DNA of 64,000 nucleotides from Polyodon spathula (GCF_017654505.1 NC_054552.1:33935597-33999596); one strand, 5' to 3'; counted from the first letter of the stretch, positions 24,989 to 37,828 are shown. The notes: a model not told the origin generated them from the sequence alone. Numbers and translations are program-made.

Positions 24989-26845
24989 AATAAATAAGAG
25001 ATGTTGTCTGTGAAGGCTGCTCCACAAAGAGCAAGGAGTCTTCAGCTGTAACCTCTCAGCACTGGAGTCTGGAACATGACACATGTCAGGCTATGATAAA
25101 TGGAGCCGAGTCCCAGTAATTTCACCAGGAATGCCCTTGAGATGCCCAAGACCCTGATCGCAAATGTTATTGTTGAATTAAACCATAAAAAAGAAATCCT
25201 TGACATGATAGGAAGCACACCAAAACAGATGATAAAGTTGCTCTCTTTCTTTCTTTTTTAGTAAATAAATTGAAACCCTAACCCTCTGTTCCTATCAGAT
25301 TTCTGAGCCCACATTATCTCTGCTTTAAACAAGCTTTTTAAAACAAACAAACACACAACCTTGAATAAGGGTTTGTGTCACATGCCAAGTAATTTGCATT
25401 GTTATTTTATTCTCTGTGTTGAACTTTATTAGGGAAGATCAAATCTAAAACATTAAACTTGTTCTTTTAATAACTTCATTCCACTATATTTTTATTGTCT
25501 TGTGATATAAAAATAAAGTCAATAAATAACTTCTGGAAAAAAAATACCAGCAGGATTAATATGGAATTAAAGGAAAGCTGCTGTGTACCAACAACTGCAA
25601 AAATCAAAGAGAAAAAGGTAATGTAGGTACACAAAAATGTGAATAATTGATAAAAAATCGATTATATCAGGATGTTTCGGACTACAAGTCCTTCTACAGT
25701 TGGATGGAAAATGTGTATATCATTTGTGTCCACTTCACCAATTGGATAGTCACTGTCCATGTGCTTTGTCTGTCCCATTGTGCAGAATGTTATGTAGAAG
25801 AAGCTAAAGAGAATGTCTTGCCATGCTGCATAACCCAAGATGCATTCACTTATACAGGATAATGAATCCCAGATTGGGCTCTTATCATGCATTATATTGT
25901 CTTGCAGGTGGTGACATCAGATCCTCTGTGCACTTCGGCACCACTGCAGAACTGAACCCTGCAAGCTCACTTCGTTTTTTTTCATCCCCAGTGTGCCCTT
26001 TGAAGCATGTGATATGTGAAAATCCGAGCAGCTATTCTGTGCATGGTGTGTGGAGCTGCAGGGAAGCAGCCCATGGATACATCAGGTAATAGGTCTCATT
26101 TTGCTGAAATGAATGTCAATGCCTGTACAGTACATATACAAATACAGGGTACAGTGACATACAGTAAGTGTCTGACTAACTTATATATATTGCTTCTGTG
26201 GTTATTTTATTTGTATGCCATATTATTTGCTAGTCGATTAAAATGTTTAATGATATTGGATTGATGTGGTGTTTTATTGTGTTTTTAAGGAAGACTTCTC
26301 AGTATCAAAGATCAGGGCTGCACAGTCAAGAGAGACTATGTTTTGGGTAGTGTCTGCTGTGTTCTTACAGAAGCAAACAAAACCCTGCAAAAATAAGTTT
26401 GAACGAAGAGCAGCATCTCAAACATCTACACAACGTTGGGTCCCATTGCAAGTCAGTGTGAGCCTCTGTCCCTGGAGAATGCAGGATTGATGCATTGGTG
26501 TACTGGGTACGTGGCTATTAGGTCTTTTAATTTGCATGGGAGCCAGATGATTCAGTGAGAGGGCTTTCTGCTTAACTGCGTTCATTAATGAGAGAGATGT
26601 TCTGTGAATCCCAAGTTCTAACTAAGCTGGGTGTCAGCAAGAAGAGGGGCTGTGTTGCTGTTCCAATACAATTTGCTGGTGGTGGTGCACAGGCAAGCCG
26701 ATCAATTAAAGCTGATCAGTCGATGCAAACATTATCAATGAAATCTCTTTCTTGGTTATGCAAGAACCACACTTCATATCTGCCTTGCATGAAAGAACAA
26801 TGCAAACACATTTAATTAATGAACAATATTATTGCATATAACACA
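24989..26845. other. Unique non-coding DNA
   Basis: No gene recognised in about 1.9 kb. A single AACCCTAACCCTC at about 25275 is too short to call telomeric. Frames at 25823-26490 on the plus strand overlap each other and contain no known domain. Confidence 0.5.
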
Positions 26846-26859
26846 GTGCCATCTGGTGG
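26846..26859 (-). promoter_or_regulatory. Putative CTCF binding motif
   Basis: Minus-strand CCACCAGATGGCAC satisfies the CTCF core CCASYAGRKGGCRS at all 14 positions. Same orientation as the site at 15.6 kb. Confidence 0.5.
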
Positions 26860-27821
26860 CCCAGTGTTGTAATTAAAGCTTATAGGAAATATAATGTTCA
26901 CCCCACTGCTAAGACTTGTAAGTGTGTAATTCAGTGTGTTTGAGAAGTACCTGTCAGTACAGATATTTCTATCTGTTTGTTTGTGCCTAACTGGCCCTGT
27001 TCCAAGGTTTCCCACCATGAAGATTTTGACCCAGGGGTTGAAAGCCTCTGCTACATTGCAGAATCGCCTCCTCTCTCTGTTTGTTCACCACTGCATGGGA
27101 ATGCAAGGTAGATTGAGACAAACTAGCAGCACTTGTCCATGACCCAGCAGCTTGACACCACCCTCTGCCTTTTCCCTCGCAACGCTTCTCATTTGCAGTG
27201 ATTTGCATGCCAATGACTTTAAAACAAACCCTAAACTCTCCTTGCCGTCCCCTCTGTCCTTTGACAAATCGTTGACGGGCTCTTTTAATTGGATTGTAGG
27301 CGTTGCTGATCTATTAGGGCTGGGAGGGAGACTGATAGGGCCGTCAGGCAAAGCAGCGGGGAGCCCCGGTGCAAACTTCCCAATTACCCAGCCGTATCCA
27401 TAACACATGCGGACATCTCATGAGCCTGCTGTCAGCATGTAGGGACACTGGCAGGGGCTGTGAAGGGATGGCCGACTGGCCGGTAAAGAAGCACTACCTC
27501 CAGCACTGAGCTCCACTTGTGTTTGGCAGAAGTTTTCACCCACACTAGTTATGGCTATCAGAAGCTGGAACCAGACTATTCCTGCTGAAACAGGGGCTCT
27601 ATCTAACACCTTTTCTACTGTCATGTGTGCCGCAGAATGTTAACACTTCTATCACATTTAGTTGTTTGAATACAGTATCTGCACCCTTCCAAATATCACT
27701 TGGCAAGCAGGAAGTTGCAGAGACAGGAAGTTGTCAAAAAAACACCCTAAAAAATTCCAGAACAAAGGTTAGATCAGATTTAAACATTTCCATCTATCAT
27801 TTTAAGATGTTTAAGGAGTTT
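26860..27821. other. Unique DNA with a CNE-like block
   Basis: The piece at about 27170-27420 is complex and GC-balanced, with TCTTTTAATTGGATTG and TGCATGCCAATGAC, and looks like a conserved element. Frames are open on both strands there (107 and 83 codons) without recognisable domains; mutual overlap argues against coding. Confidence 0.35.
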
Positions 27822-27894
<73 letters not shown>

Positions 27895-27895
27895 A
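27822..27895. repeat. (ATCT)n microsatellite
   Basis: About 18 ATCT (GATA-type) units. The Ile-Tyr-Leu-Ser frame is an artefact. Confidence 0.98.
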
Positions 27896-28361
27896 TTACT
27901 TATTAATAAAGTGTTGTAAAGTTTGCTGTTTTATTGTGTTATCTCTCTAATTCAGGAGATATACTTGCTCCAGTGCAGTGAGACTACAGGGGAGCAGCTG
28001 GTTAAATTAGCTGACAGTAAAGGGAATAATAGCAGTGAAGGTGCCCAGGCCCTGTGACACAGACTCTTTGAGGTTACAGTATTGCACACTCTGAAATGAA
28101 AATCTGGATACCTGTCGCTGCCATCAATTTTTAATACTAAGCAATCTTTTCATTTTCTCATAAATGCTTCCGTTTATTTAATATGAAATAGCTGTGCTAG
28201 TCAAACACACCGGTGGAGGGAAGGAGATGAAATTGACCAGCACTGTGTTTAAAAACATCAAAGCACCGCAACATGGAAACCCCATATATAATACAACTAA
28301 GATTTCAAATTATTCTTCTTGACAGGTATATGATATGATTTGCATTATATTTGCAACTCTT

Positions 28362-28362
<1 letters not shown>
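27896..28362. other. Unique non-coding DNA
   Basis: AT-rich complex sequence without a gene. Confidence 0.55.

Positions 28363-28430
<68 letters not shown>
28363..28430. repeat. (AAT)n microsatellite
   Basis: About 22 AAT units, with unrelated flanks compared with the other AAT tracts. Confidence 0.98.
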
Positions 28431-28478
28431 TTATTAAACAGACATGCACATGTATTACATGCCAGTATTCAACACTAA

Positions 28479-28645
28479 GTAACACATTACATTAAGTGTC
28501 TTTAATTACTGTGTATTTACATAGTAGTTACTTAGTAAATACATGTGTACTTACACATAATCACAATATTATGCATAGTTATAACATAGTTATAACATAC
28601 TTAATGTATAAACCTTTTTGCACAGTATATGTAAGCACGATATAT
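28479..28645 (+). mobile_element. Half copy of a foldback (MITE-like) element
   Basis: Shares AGTGTCTTTAATTACTGTGT, ATTTACATAGTAGTTACTT and ATACATGTGTACTTACACAT with the left arm of the complete palindromic element at 61120-61408. The complementary right arm is missing. It also carries an internal duplication of AGTTATAACAT. Confidence 0.75.
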
Positions 28646-28998
28646 GGTAAAGCACATTCAAAAAAAAAAAAATCTAACCAAGATAAACAATAGTGAATCG
28701 CATGGGACAACTGCAAAATTACTGTGCACAAATACTGTGGTAAACTTTTATAACAGCAAAGCCACTATAATGCAATCCACAATGTTAGAATTGCTATATC
28801 CTCACCCCTGCCTCGCACGCACACTGACCCTACCATTGAAATAAGTCTCCTGAGTCAAGGATCTCTGCTTTCTACATGTATTCAGTTCAGAGTCCAGTTG
28901 TGTTCAGAGCCATGACTTCAATCTCATACTCCTAAAGTTTCAATCTCCACAGTCCTGCCTCCTTTAACATTCTGCTTTTTCACTTGGAGATTGCTTCT
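28646..28998. other. Unique non-coding DNA
   Basis: Starts with an A-run of 13, then ordinary sequence. No gene. Confidence 0.55.
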
Positions 28999-28999
28999 T

Positions 29000-29033
<34 letters not shown>
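28999..29033. repeat. (TG)n microsatellite
   Basis: About 16 TG units. Confidence 0.97.
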
Positions 29034-29036
<3 letters not shown>

Positions 29037-29735
29037 TCACCCATGGTGGACTGAAGGTTCGGTATGTTTTTTTGGAAACACATCAAAGAAAGCAGAGAGG
29101 CAGCAATTTTCTGCTTGAATATCCCCCTGACTTAATCCATTGATCATTCTCTGGGTTCCTGGGAGAGGGAGGTGTGTTTTATCCTCTAATAACTCCTACC
29201 TTCACCCTTCCTGCTTCCCTGTTGTCGTGTTGTTTCTGGTTGCACCCCAGCTCTATTCCTCTGAGAATGGGCGAGATTGAAGTTATTTTATGCTTGAGTT
29301 CCTCTGGCCCCAATTTGAAAACTCTATGTCAGTTTTCACACATTGCTGTTATGTGTCGGAGCGCACTGTGGAATTTGTTTTACCGAAGAGATCTGGTAGA
29401 CTATTCTTGGGGCTACGTTGTAATATCCTGGACCACCAGGAAAAAAGCTACTGTATGTTTGATGGTCACAATCAAACAAACAAACAAAAAGGAGTGTAAG
29501 AACAAAACAAAATAACAGCTGATTGAAATACCATTGTGTCTATTTAAGGATATCTGTAGCCTCATGCTGGAGAGATGACGGGCCATCACTGACAGTCCAA
29601 AAAAGATGCAATAAAATAATAATGTTCTTTAAGTGACTCAACAGACTACATTTTTTTGTATGGGGGCAGTGATGTTTGTCAAAGTTCAGCAACCATTAAT
29701 TCCAAAATAATTCAGTATAATGCATGAAAGATAGA

Positions 29736-29737
<2 letters not shown>
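29034..29737. other. Unique non-coding DNA
   Basis: No gene recognised; the 113-codon frame at 29174-29515 has no known domain and overlaps a second open frame on the same strand. Confidence 0.5.
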
Positions 29738-29808
<71 letters not shown>

Positions 29809-29873
29809 AAGAAGAAGAAGAAGAAGAAGAAGAAGAAGAAGAAGAAGAAGAAGAAGAAGAAGAAGAAGAAGAA
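29738..29873. repeat. Compound (ATT)n-(AAG)n microsatellite
   Basis: About 14 ATT units (29738-29778) join directly to about 31 AAG units (29779-29873). This is the only one of the window's long AAT/ATT tracts with ATT on the plus strand. Poly-Leu and poly-Asn frames are artefacts. Confidence 0.98.
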
Positions 29874-31529
29874 AAATTGATAGCTTATTCCTTTTATTAA
29901 TTAACATTAGACTATTTTTTTTCACAATGAAATAGCTGAGAAATTCTTGTTGTGTCTCCAGTCTATTTTCACTCTTTCACTTTTCATTTTTCTTTTATCT
30001 TCTGTTATTTGACAAGCGGGGGAGGGAGGCAGGCAACAGGCAGCCCTGGACAGCCCTGCCAGGTTGGCTGTTGCACCTCTCAGACACCTCACCTCACCTG
30101 CAGACATGCCCCATCAGCGCCAGCCTCAATAAACTGCAACTAATTGGGAGGTGATGACAGCCGATCAGGGCAATTTGCACCAGTTTAAAAGCAGCCTAGC
30201 GCCTCCTCAGTACGGAGCACAGGTAAACCAATAGCTGTCCCCCACCGCATTTTAAGGGCCGCTGGCACACTGTTAAACATAACTTGGCTCCTGTTCCCCA
30301 AGTCTCGACACAACAAAGAGATTAGCCAAGATTATCACGAATGTAGATAAAGCAAACATTTTGTTAGGTCATCAGCAGCCCTCCCTCCCACCTCTGCTCT
30401 CAAGCTACAGCAGCTGGCAGCGGTGTGGTGCAGCTCTAGTCAGCCCTGGGCGTGAGGATCTCTTTTGGAATGTGGTTCGGGGATCATGTTTCACTTTACT
30501 TTGTTATTTGTCTGGGAACTGTTTTTGCTTGACATGTTTTGGCATTGTAAGAATACCTCTCAGCTAGAATAACGCCTTTTTGTACCTCTGTCCCTCAGTG
30601 AACACAATACTTTCTTGACACACTTTTATTGGATTATTGATATATTGAAACGTATATGGCTGACTTTGCTGGCCCTGAAATCAAATAAAAATGAGATAAA
30701 TATACACTATTATCTAATAATGATTTCCTTGGTCACACTATATGTAAACAGCAATAATAACAATTCAGCTCCAGCAGAGTGTGGAACATCCATTTGAAAG
30801 CTGTGATTCATAGAAAGTGTCAACCCTCTGTATCCGAAACTGTCTAGAAAAATCCTGTTGGCAAGAATGTCTTCACGTTTCTACTTTTAGGAAGTTAGAT
30901 ACATTTAGAAATAATACATTGAATTACCAACCGCCCAGTTTTTTGTATCATTATCAAATAACTGATAACAAAGCAGTTTGTGTGCAAAACTAAATACTGA
31001 ATATGTGACCACTATACAAAAGGGCCAGAACGTTTGTGTTTGTTCCACATCTCCTCTACTCACCTGCACAGGTCAGCATTATCCCTAACCTAACACGAAA
31101 TAACCTGTTACATTATTAATACCAAATACCTGTATAGCTGCTCTAAAATAGTGTGTGGTTTTCCTAATTTCAGATCCTCAGGAAACTATTGCGTTAGGAA
31201 GAGATTTTGAAAAAAAATATGCAAAAACATTATGTGTTGATTCGGTCAGAAAAAGAGAGAAGTTCTTTAAAACAAGACGGATTATGAGTTATATGCAGAG
31301 ATAGATCACCTTTGAGCAGAAACATCTTGGGCCGATATCTTTTTTATAACATGTATTTGAATACATGCATTTTGATTTCATTAAATTACTGACACACATT
31401 CTATTACATTTGTAGGCTCCACACAAACGAGATGATAACTTTTTTTTTTTTGCATGATTGCTGAAGCCTGAGCCATGACACTTGTGATGCGCTCTGCCAA
31501 GAACATTAAGTATCCAAAAGTGATAAAGC
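29874..31529. other. Unique DNA with a CNE-like block
   Basis: The segment at about 29990-30360 is complex and GC-balanced, includes AACTGCAACTAATTGGGAGG and AAGATTATCACGAATGTAG, and resembles a conserved enhancer. The remainder is AT-rich with no gene. Confidence 0.35.
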
Positions 31530-31640
31530 TTCAATTTGCTAGACCATTAGACTAATTACTGCAATAATTAAGTAACTACTTGATTAGAACTAATGGGCAC
31601 CTAATTATCTATGAAGGAAGGATCAGGTGGTAATTAATAG
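31530..31640. promoter_or_regulatory. Dense TAATTA cluster, enhancer-like
   Basis: Four exact TAATTA palindromes, the core site of many homeodomain proteins, occur within 84 bp (31553, 31565, 31602, 31631), along with CTTGATTAGAACTAATGG. The clustering in non-repetitive sequence suggests a homeodomain-responsive element. Function is inferred only from motif density. Confidence 0.35.
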
Positions 31641-31892
31641 AGTCGAGCTGATGTCTTATGACTTACTGTTCCTATACCAGACAACAGGGATCCATACCGA
31701 CGAAAACAAACAATGCCTTCAGAGTGTTTATTCAGACCCCTGCTGCTCTGTGTTGCAATCTGCTTTGTTTTAAATAGACAGAGACAGAGACACGGAGAGT
31801 GGGGCAAAGACACGTTCCTACCCTTCCTGTGGAGTTAATTGCATCTTTACACACTACATTGTTTTTCACTTACAAAAAAATATATTTTGATG
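31641..31892. other. Unique non-coding DNA
   Basis: No gene. A short AGAGACAGAGAC stretch lies near 31780. Confidence 0.6.

Positions 31893-31971
<79 letters not shown>
31893..31971. repeat. Compound (ACT)n-(AAT)n microsatellite
   Basis: About 10 ACT units followed by about 15 AAT units. The same order of units recurs at 59478-59555. Confidence 0.98.
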
Positions 31972-33539
31972 TATGATTAGTTAAGGTCAAGTCAGGTTCA
32001 CAAGTTCAGTTTTCATATAATAGATCTCACCTGGAAAATATTGCGATTGTACCTGGTTTCTGTACTTTTGTTTAACTGTGGCTTATTCCTGTGGTTATAC
32101 CTTGAAGGTACCCATGCACAGTAGCAAACTACTTGTAATGCAGAAATAAAAGGATGTTTTATAGGGAAGCCTGGTATCATTTTTGTAAGAAAGTGTGTAG
32201 GCTCTGAGCACTGCATTGAACCAGAATTCCTTTTTTTTTTTAAATCAATTTTATAAAACTGTCCCCAAGTAAATGGATTCCTAGAAAGCATGAAAGAATA
32301 TTAATATGCTGAATAGAAATATTACAATTTCCAGCTGTTCCTAAAATTAATCTACAAAAGGAAAAAAAAAATGCCCCTTTTAACTGAAATAAATAATTGA
32401 ATTTGTGTTTTAATCACATCCCACTAAAAACAATCTCAGGCACCTCAAAAACACAAAAAAGATAGATTGAGACAAATCTAAAATTTATAGAATTAGAGCA
32501 TTTGCATAAACTTTATTATCTAAGCATAAGGCTTAAAGTAACACTGTCAAAAATGTAATTAAAAATGTAACTATATTTAATATAGAACCCTCAAAATTCA
32601 CAGCATGATTAAGACGATCTATCAATTCTCAATGCGTTTGCTATTTAATGTATAATTATTGTAAGATGGGCAGCCGTCAACGCTGGTCTCATATATAATA
32701 TGCATAAATATGATCACTAGTGAATGTGAAACTTGAAGACTTTTTTTTTTTTTTGATGTATAGGTCTTTTATTAATGTGTGAATAACATGAGCCTGGAGG
32801 GGTTGGCTATAAATTAGAGGGGAGAATTGAGATATACATTTTTATGAGCCGTCCTCGTACATTTCCATTATGTGTTTAAAAATGAAAGAATTACTGTGGT
32901 TCTGATTGAGGCCGCACTTGTTCAAAATGCAATATTTATTCAAGTAGCTTTTGAACGCAGAATGGCTGTGGAGATAAGTACAGCATCACAACTACAGGCA
33001 GTAGACACAAGCATATGGACAATGACAAAAAGACTTGGCAAGGTGTCTTAGTATATGGGTCAACCCTCAGGAAAAAGATGGACTATAGTATAGTGACTAT
33101 ACAGCGTCTCCCATATCGAGGCTGACTGAGAAATCATATAGATCACATGTTTATGCACTTGGTAGCAGAGTCCTGACCTCACTACAATGGTTTTCTTACT
33201 GAAATGTATTTTGGAGATATTTTTTACAGTACTTGTCTTCACCATGCTTGACAGACAGGAAATTACGTCTAACTTACTTTTTCATTATCCTGTGAATCGA
33301 AACTTAGGAATTTTGTAATGCAATGCTTTCAGCCGTTTACACCTTTTTTTTTATGCTGCGAATGGGAATGCTCTAGGAAGACCTCATCAGATTCCTGAAT
33401 AACAACATCACTCAAACCTGACGCACTGAGTCTAATAGACTGTTGTCTTTAACTGGTGATTATCTGTATTGGAAATCACTGGGTCACAGCTACACTTCTG
33501 GGTCACCCACTGCATACACCTTTAATCAAAGGTAAGTAT
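31972..33539. other. AT-rich unique DNA, CNE-like
   Basis: About 32540-32700 and 32750-33000 are non-repetitive, AT-rich and complex (for example TTTTTATGAGCCGTCCTCG), typical of conserved non-coding sequence. No reading frame of interest exists. Confidence 0.35.
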
Positions 33540-33940
33540 GCATGACCTCATAATCTGCTTAGCTGTGCTCGGCAACCCCAAGATCAATTCTAATGAGCAT
33601 GCCTGAGTTTTAGTTGGTCGCTGGTTGTTAAAATAAAACGCTTTCTTGGTCAACAGGGATCGTCCCTCTTGCGCTACCCAGTAACACGTGTCACCTTATC
33701 GCTGCATCGTCGGTGGCTGCTTTATTATTCATTCAGCCACAGTTGCTGGAAATCATCAGGGGAGAACACTACCAACACAGATAAGAGGAAGCAGAGCAGA
33801 GGCGAGAGAGAAGCGGGCTTGGAGCTGCTTGCTCCGCAGAGGGCTTCCTTCGAAGGCTTTAACAAGATGAGAATTAAGGTAAAAGTTACGCTGTCTCCCA
33901 CACCGAGGCTTGCCTCCTGCCTATAAGACACCTTTGATGT
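33540..33940. other. CNE-like GC-balanced block
   Basis: Complex sequence containing AACACGTGTCACC (an E-box) and CTTTATTATTCATTCAGCC. Open frames of 60-85 codons lie in three phases on both strands, which argues against coding. I see no splice-flanked exon. Confidence 0.35.
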
Positions 33941-35538
33941 CAAGATCCGCTAAAAATAGCTGCACTTTCGGTTTTTATGTTCAAAAGGTTCAAAGCTGGG
34001 CCCAATTTGACTGACAGCTGAGGTCTCAATTAAAGTGTTGACACAGATCCTGTTGGAAAAAAACAAACAAAAAAAACCAGCTCATGAAAATCTACTGTGT
34101 AGAGATGGTATTTACAGCCCTGAAGTAAGTGGAGGAAGATACCTTTTAGCAACAGATGCATGCCATATGGTTAGCAATGGAAAAACAATGAACATGCAAC
34201 AGAGTTGAACACCATCTTGCAATGTCAAGATCTGCATTTCTATTAGTGTACAGTTTCCAGAATTCAGACTGGGCTTCTACAGGTAGGAACCCCACCCAAG
34301 GCTTTCTAGAAGGAACTTACCAGGGGAATAAACAACAGAAATAGTAGATCTTTACCAGGCCCTTCTGCAGTGCATTGCTTAAATTCTATTTTCCAAACTC
34401 ATTTCTGCTTTTGAGCTCCAGGGAACCCAGCTGAGACTCTCTGAATGAGATCATGTGTAATCTTGAAAGAATGTTTTGAAAATGACCGAGTTGCTTATGC
34501 ATTCTTTATAGTGTAGGAACAGGGTCTGCATTGAAGACACGTATGATCATGCTGCTGGCCTTTTTCATACAGGCCACCTACTTTCTAACTTAATTAAATA
34601 TAAATTAATGTAATATTTTATTTAAAAAAAAGAATATCATTTCACCAGGTTATTTCCTGTAATTATAGGGGTGTGCATCTTCTGTTTGAATTGCACACGC
34701 TAAAAACTGCAGTTGTCAAAACTATCTGTTAATCATTAGAACAAAATTAACCAATAGCCAATGAATTTTATTCACCATTTGAACTAAAAACAGTTGCATG
34801 AAAATGTAAAATGTACCCATACTACAAACTGCATTCCATCACAATTCAGTGTGACTCAGCAGGGAACAGCACAGTTCTGCTGACCTGCTTTCAAAACTGT
34901 ACTATGAGCCAAGACAGGGACGATATCCTCCATTTGGAATAAATTGATTAGACAAGGTTTCAAAGTCAACTCTGAAAAGTACTGAAGAGCAATCCTCCCA
35001 TGCCTTTGCTGGACAGCATTGCCTTCCTGGGTTCCTGAAACTGCAGGACAGCTGAATGACCCTGTCTGGGCTGCTCCAGAGTATGTTACAGCAAAGAGAT
35101 ATTTCAAAGTGAACAAACAGCATTAGAAATGAAAAGTGTACCTTTACCACCAGGCCTAGTGAAAGAGCACTTTATATAATGGGGAATATTTATAAATGTA
35201 TCATTAATTGGTGAGGTGTGGCCCTTCATGAATTAACTGCATTGCAATTGTAATTTTACTTGAAGAAGTATCCACTATAAATGAAATATTAGCTTGTGAA
35301 GCCCTGCTTAGGTGTATCTCAGTGCTGGAATATCCGGTATGGATGGTGACTTTGAGAGGCTGCCATTGTTGCATTACATCAGCAATCCCAGCAGTGCTCA
35401 TCTATACAATTAACAACTCAGTGGCTGCAGCAGATTTAATTGCTGAGCAGAATTAGATCAACAGAGCTCAGAAACAAAAGGACAAATAAAACAATTGCCA
35501 ACCGCGTTCATTTCAGAAACAGGCCCTCTCTTGTTATC

Positions 35539-35539
<1 letters not shown>
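33941..35539. other. Unique non-coding DNA
   Basis: About 1.6 kb without a recognisable gene or repeat. Two overlapping minus-strand frames (34856-35150) have no known domain. Confidence 0.5.
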
Positions 35540-35572
<33 letters not shown>

Positions 35573-35586
35573 CCGGGGGGGGGGGG
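35540..35586. repeat. (TG)n with adjoining G-run
   Basis: About 16 TG units followed by GGCC and a run of about 13 G. The purine-rich strand could form a quadruplex. Confidence 0.95.
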
Positions 35587-36134
35587 TTGAAAGAGCAGTC
35601 CCTGACAGTTAATAAACTCTGACATTAAAATCTTCCTGCCTGTCATTTTCGACTCATCCTTAGCCATATGCTTTAATGGCAAAGGTCTCTCTGCTTTCAA
35701 GATGACAGACTGTTAGATCTTCATTTTATGGCTCACATTTTGGGAAGGGGGCAGCGATGTGGGGGTAGATGCTCATGTAATCTTGGAATTATTGGCAAAT
35801 ATTCGAAAATGGTTCTAATGCATGACTTTTTGGGCTGGAATTTGCGCAAGTCTCCTTTTTAATTTTTTTTTTCATTCCCAGTCACAAAGACTTTCAGAAG
35901 ACATTGGGTTCAGCGACTTGGCCTTTTTACCAATGCATTTCATTACAGGCCTTTGCTCTTATGAAATGCACAGGTAGATTTCTCACCGTGTAGATATACT
36001 GACCTCTACAAGTAATCATCATCACAGGGACAAAGACAACACCTCTTGGTGCGTGCAACCCTCCTATTAGGAATGTGCTCTTTTATACAGAAGCAGTTTA
36101 AGCCCCTTAGAAGTTCGTTATAAAAGGTTAAATT
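35587..36134. other. Unique non-coding DNA
   Basis: Complex, AT-rich sequence; some CNE-like texture at 35800-35960. No gene. Confidence 0.45.
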
Positions 36135-36310
36135 TGCATGATAATTTTGCAATTTCCCCATGCTTTTCCCATGGTTATACAAAACATTTACTATAGTTTA
36201 CCAAGGCTTGCAATGTTTTTTAAATATACTTACTATACCTCTCTGGACATTATCATGCTTTCACTATGCTATGCTTTTACTATGGTAAACTTTTATGTAT
36301 GTAGTATGTG
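36135..36310 (-). repeat. AAGCATGGTA-type dispersed repeat, copy 3 (inverted)
   Basis: Plus-strand words CCCATGCTTTTCCCATGGTT, TTACTATAGTTTACCAAGGC and CTATGCTTTTACTATGGTAA are the reverse complements of those in the copies at 15.9 and 17.5 kb. An 81-codon frame across it is chance. Confidence 0.6.
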
Positions 36311-37087
36311 CACTTCTGTGAATTGCAAAGGCCAGGTCAGTGATACTAGTTTCTTTATACAGTGCTTGCACAGCGAGCAGTGAACTTCAGTGGCTTATTC
36401 TGCTTGACATTTTATAGAGACTGAAATCCATGGAGACATTAGAGTTTAAGATTCCCAAGGTGGAAAAGCTCTGTGATCAATTGTCTTTTGCTTATTCTGG
36501 ACCATTTAACTGGAACAACCTATCATGTAATAGTTTTTTTTTTTATCTTTAAGGCTTAATTACTGTGCTGTTAAAAATAAAATGGCATGCACTTATTTGA
36601 TCGTATTATATTGCATAATGCTGTGTGCTTGAGTGGGAATGTCTGGAACCTGCATGTATCCCCTGGGTGTCCCTGTGAATGAGATGATTCAACTCAATGG
36701 ATTCATCCCTGGGATTTTAGTCTAGATAAAATAGAAATATTCCTGTCCATCAGGAGAAAGATAGGAGCAAATGAAAAATAAGTAGTGTGTATTCGATCAG
36801 TGCAGAGCAATGGTATCTGAGTCACAGACAGATTTGAGGATCGCACTTTTCGAATCCAGGCTGTTACATGTTGCTCCTGCTATCTTGTCCACTCAGCTCC
36901 CCAATAGGAGTATGGATGAAGCTGTCAGGTGGATGTGTGCTGTGAGTGCTCTACTGCTCTGTGCGTAGGGGGAGCGCAGGGAGCATGTTAATGTTGATGT
37001 ATCTTAACACACAATAGTGTTCCCTTCTTTTTTTTTCTCCAGCGCTGAGTTTAAATTTTTAAAAAAAGTTCCATAGAAGCTTTTAGC
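36311..37087. other. Unique non-coding DNA
   Basis: No gene. CTTTTCGAATCCAGGC near 36848 loosely resembles a tRNA B box; no other SINE feature is visible. Confidence 0.5.
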
Positions 37088-37140
37088 TAAGTTCAGCGAG
37101 GCTTTCGGATACTAAGTTCAGCGAGGCTTTCGGATACTAA
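37088..37140 (+). repeat. 25-bp perfect tandem duplication
   Basis: Two identical units containing TAAGTTCAGCGAGGCTTTCG, begun at 37088 and 37113. The lack of any difference points to a recent event or an assembly effect. Confidence 0.95.
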
Positions 37141-37500
37141 CTGACCCATGCTTTTCGTGAACTACTTCCTACTTAATAGGACAGCATACACAAGCGCCAG
37201 GCAATACTTGTTTGAGGCTAGGAAAGGATAGGATTAGATAAAGCCTTCTCACATGCGTTGGTGTTGACACAAGTAAATGACCAGGGTGCAGTATCCCAGT
37301 TATAGAGACCTCATCCAGCCTAGGGTTAATTTACAATGTATCAGGTCACACATTTAACAGAACAATATTCTAACAGTTGGTACAGAAAGCTGACTTCATG
37401 TGCTATTCTCTACATACAGAATGTAGTGAAAACCTGTTGATTGAACATAAGGGTTACTCTGGCTGCACTTACCTTTCTGTGTAATTATAAAAACCCTGCG
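37141..37500. other. Unique non-coding DNA
   Basis: No gene or recognised element. Confidence 0.6.
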
Positions 37501-37828
37501 CTTTCGTTTTTTCCACCCTCTGTTCAGCAGGCACTTAGGCCCTGGTGAAATGATATATGGTGCGATCGTATGGTAGGAGCTGATTTGATGTAAATGAAAC
37601 TAATTAAGGAAATGTCAAACATAATTAATAAAACAGGTTTAAGTTGCGAAAACACTGTCAGTGGAATGAATGAAGATGCCTCCACGCTTTTCCTGCCTCT
37701 GCTTCGTCTCGGATTTCATCACTGTTCAATTAGGTCACGCATCGCTCACATGCTCCCTCTCTCCATCTCTCTCTCTCTCTCCCGCTCGACTCGCCTCACC
37801 TCGACTCACAATCGCCACTCCCTGATAA

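Noticed and set aside
25270..25285. Second telomeric block (AACCCTAACCCTC)
   Set aside because: Two units only; expected by chance in AT-leaning DNA. The same applies to GGGTTAGGG at about 61285 and GGGGTTAGGG at about 55980.
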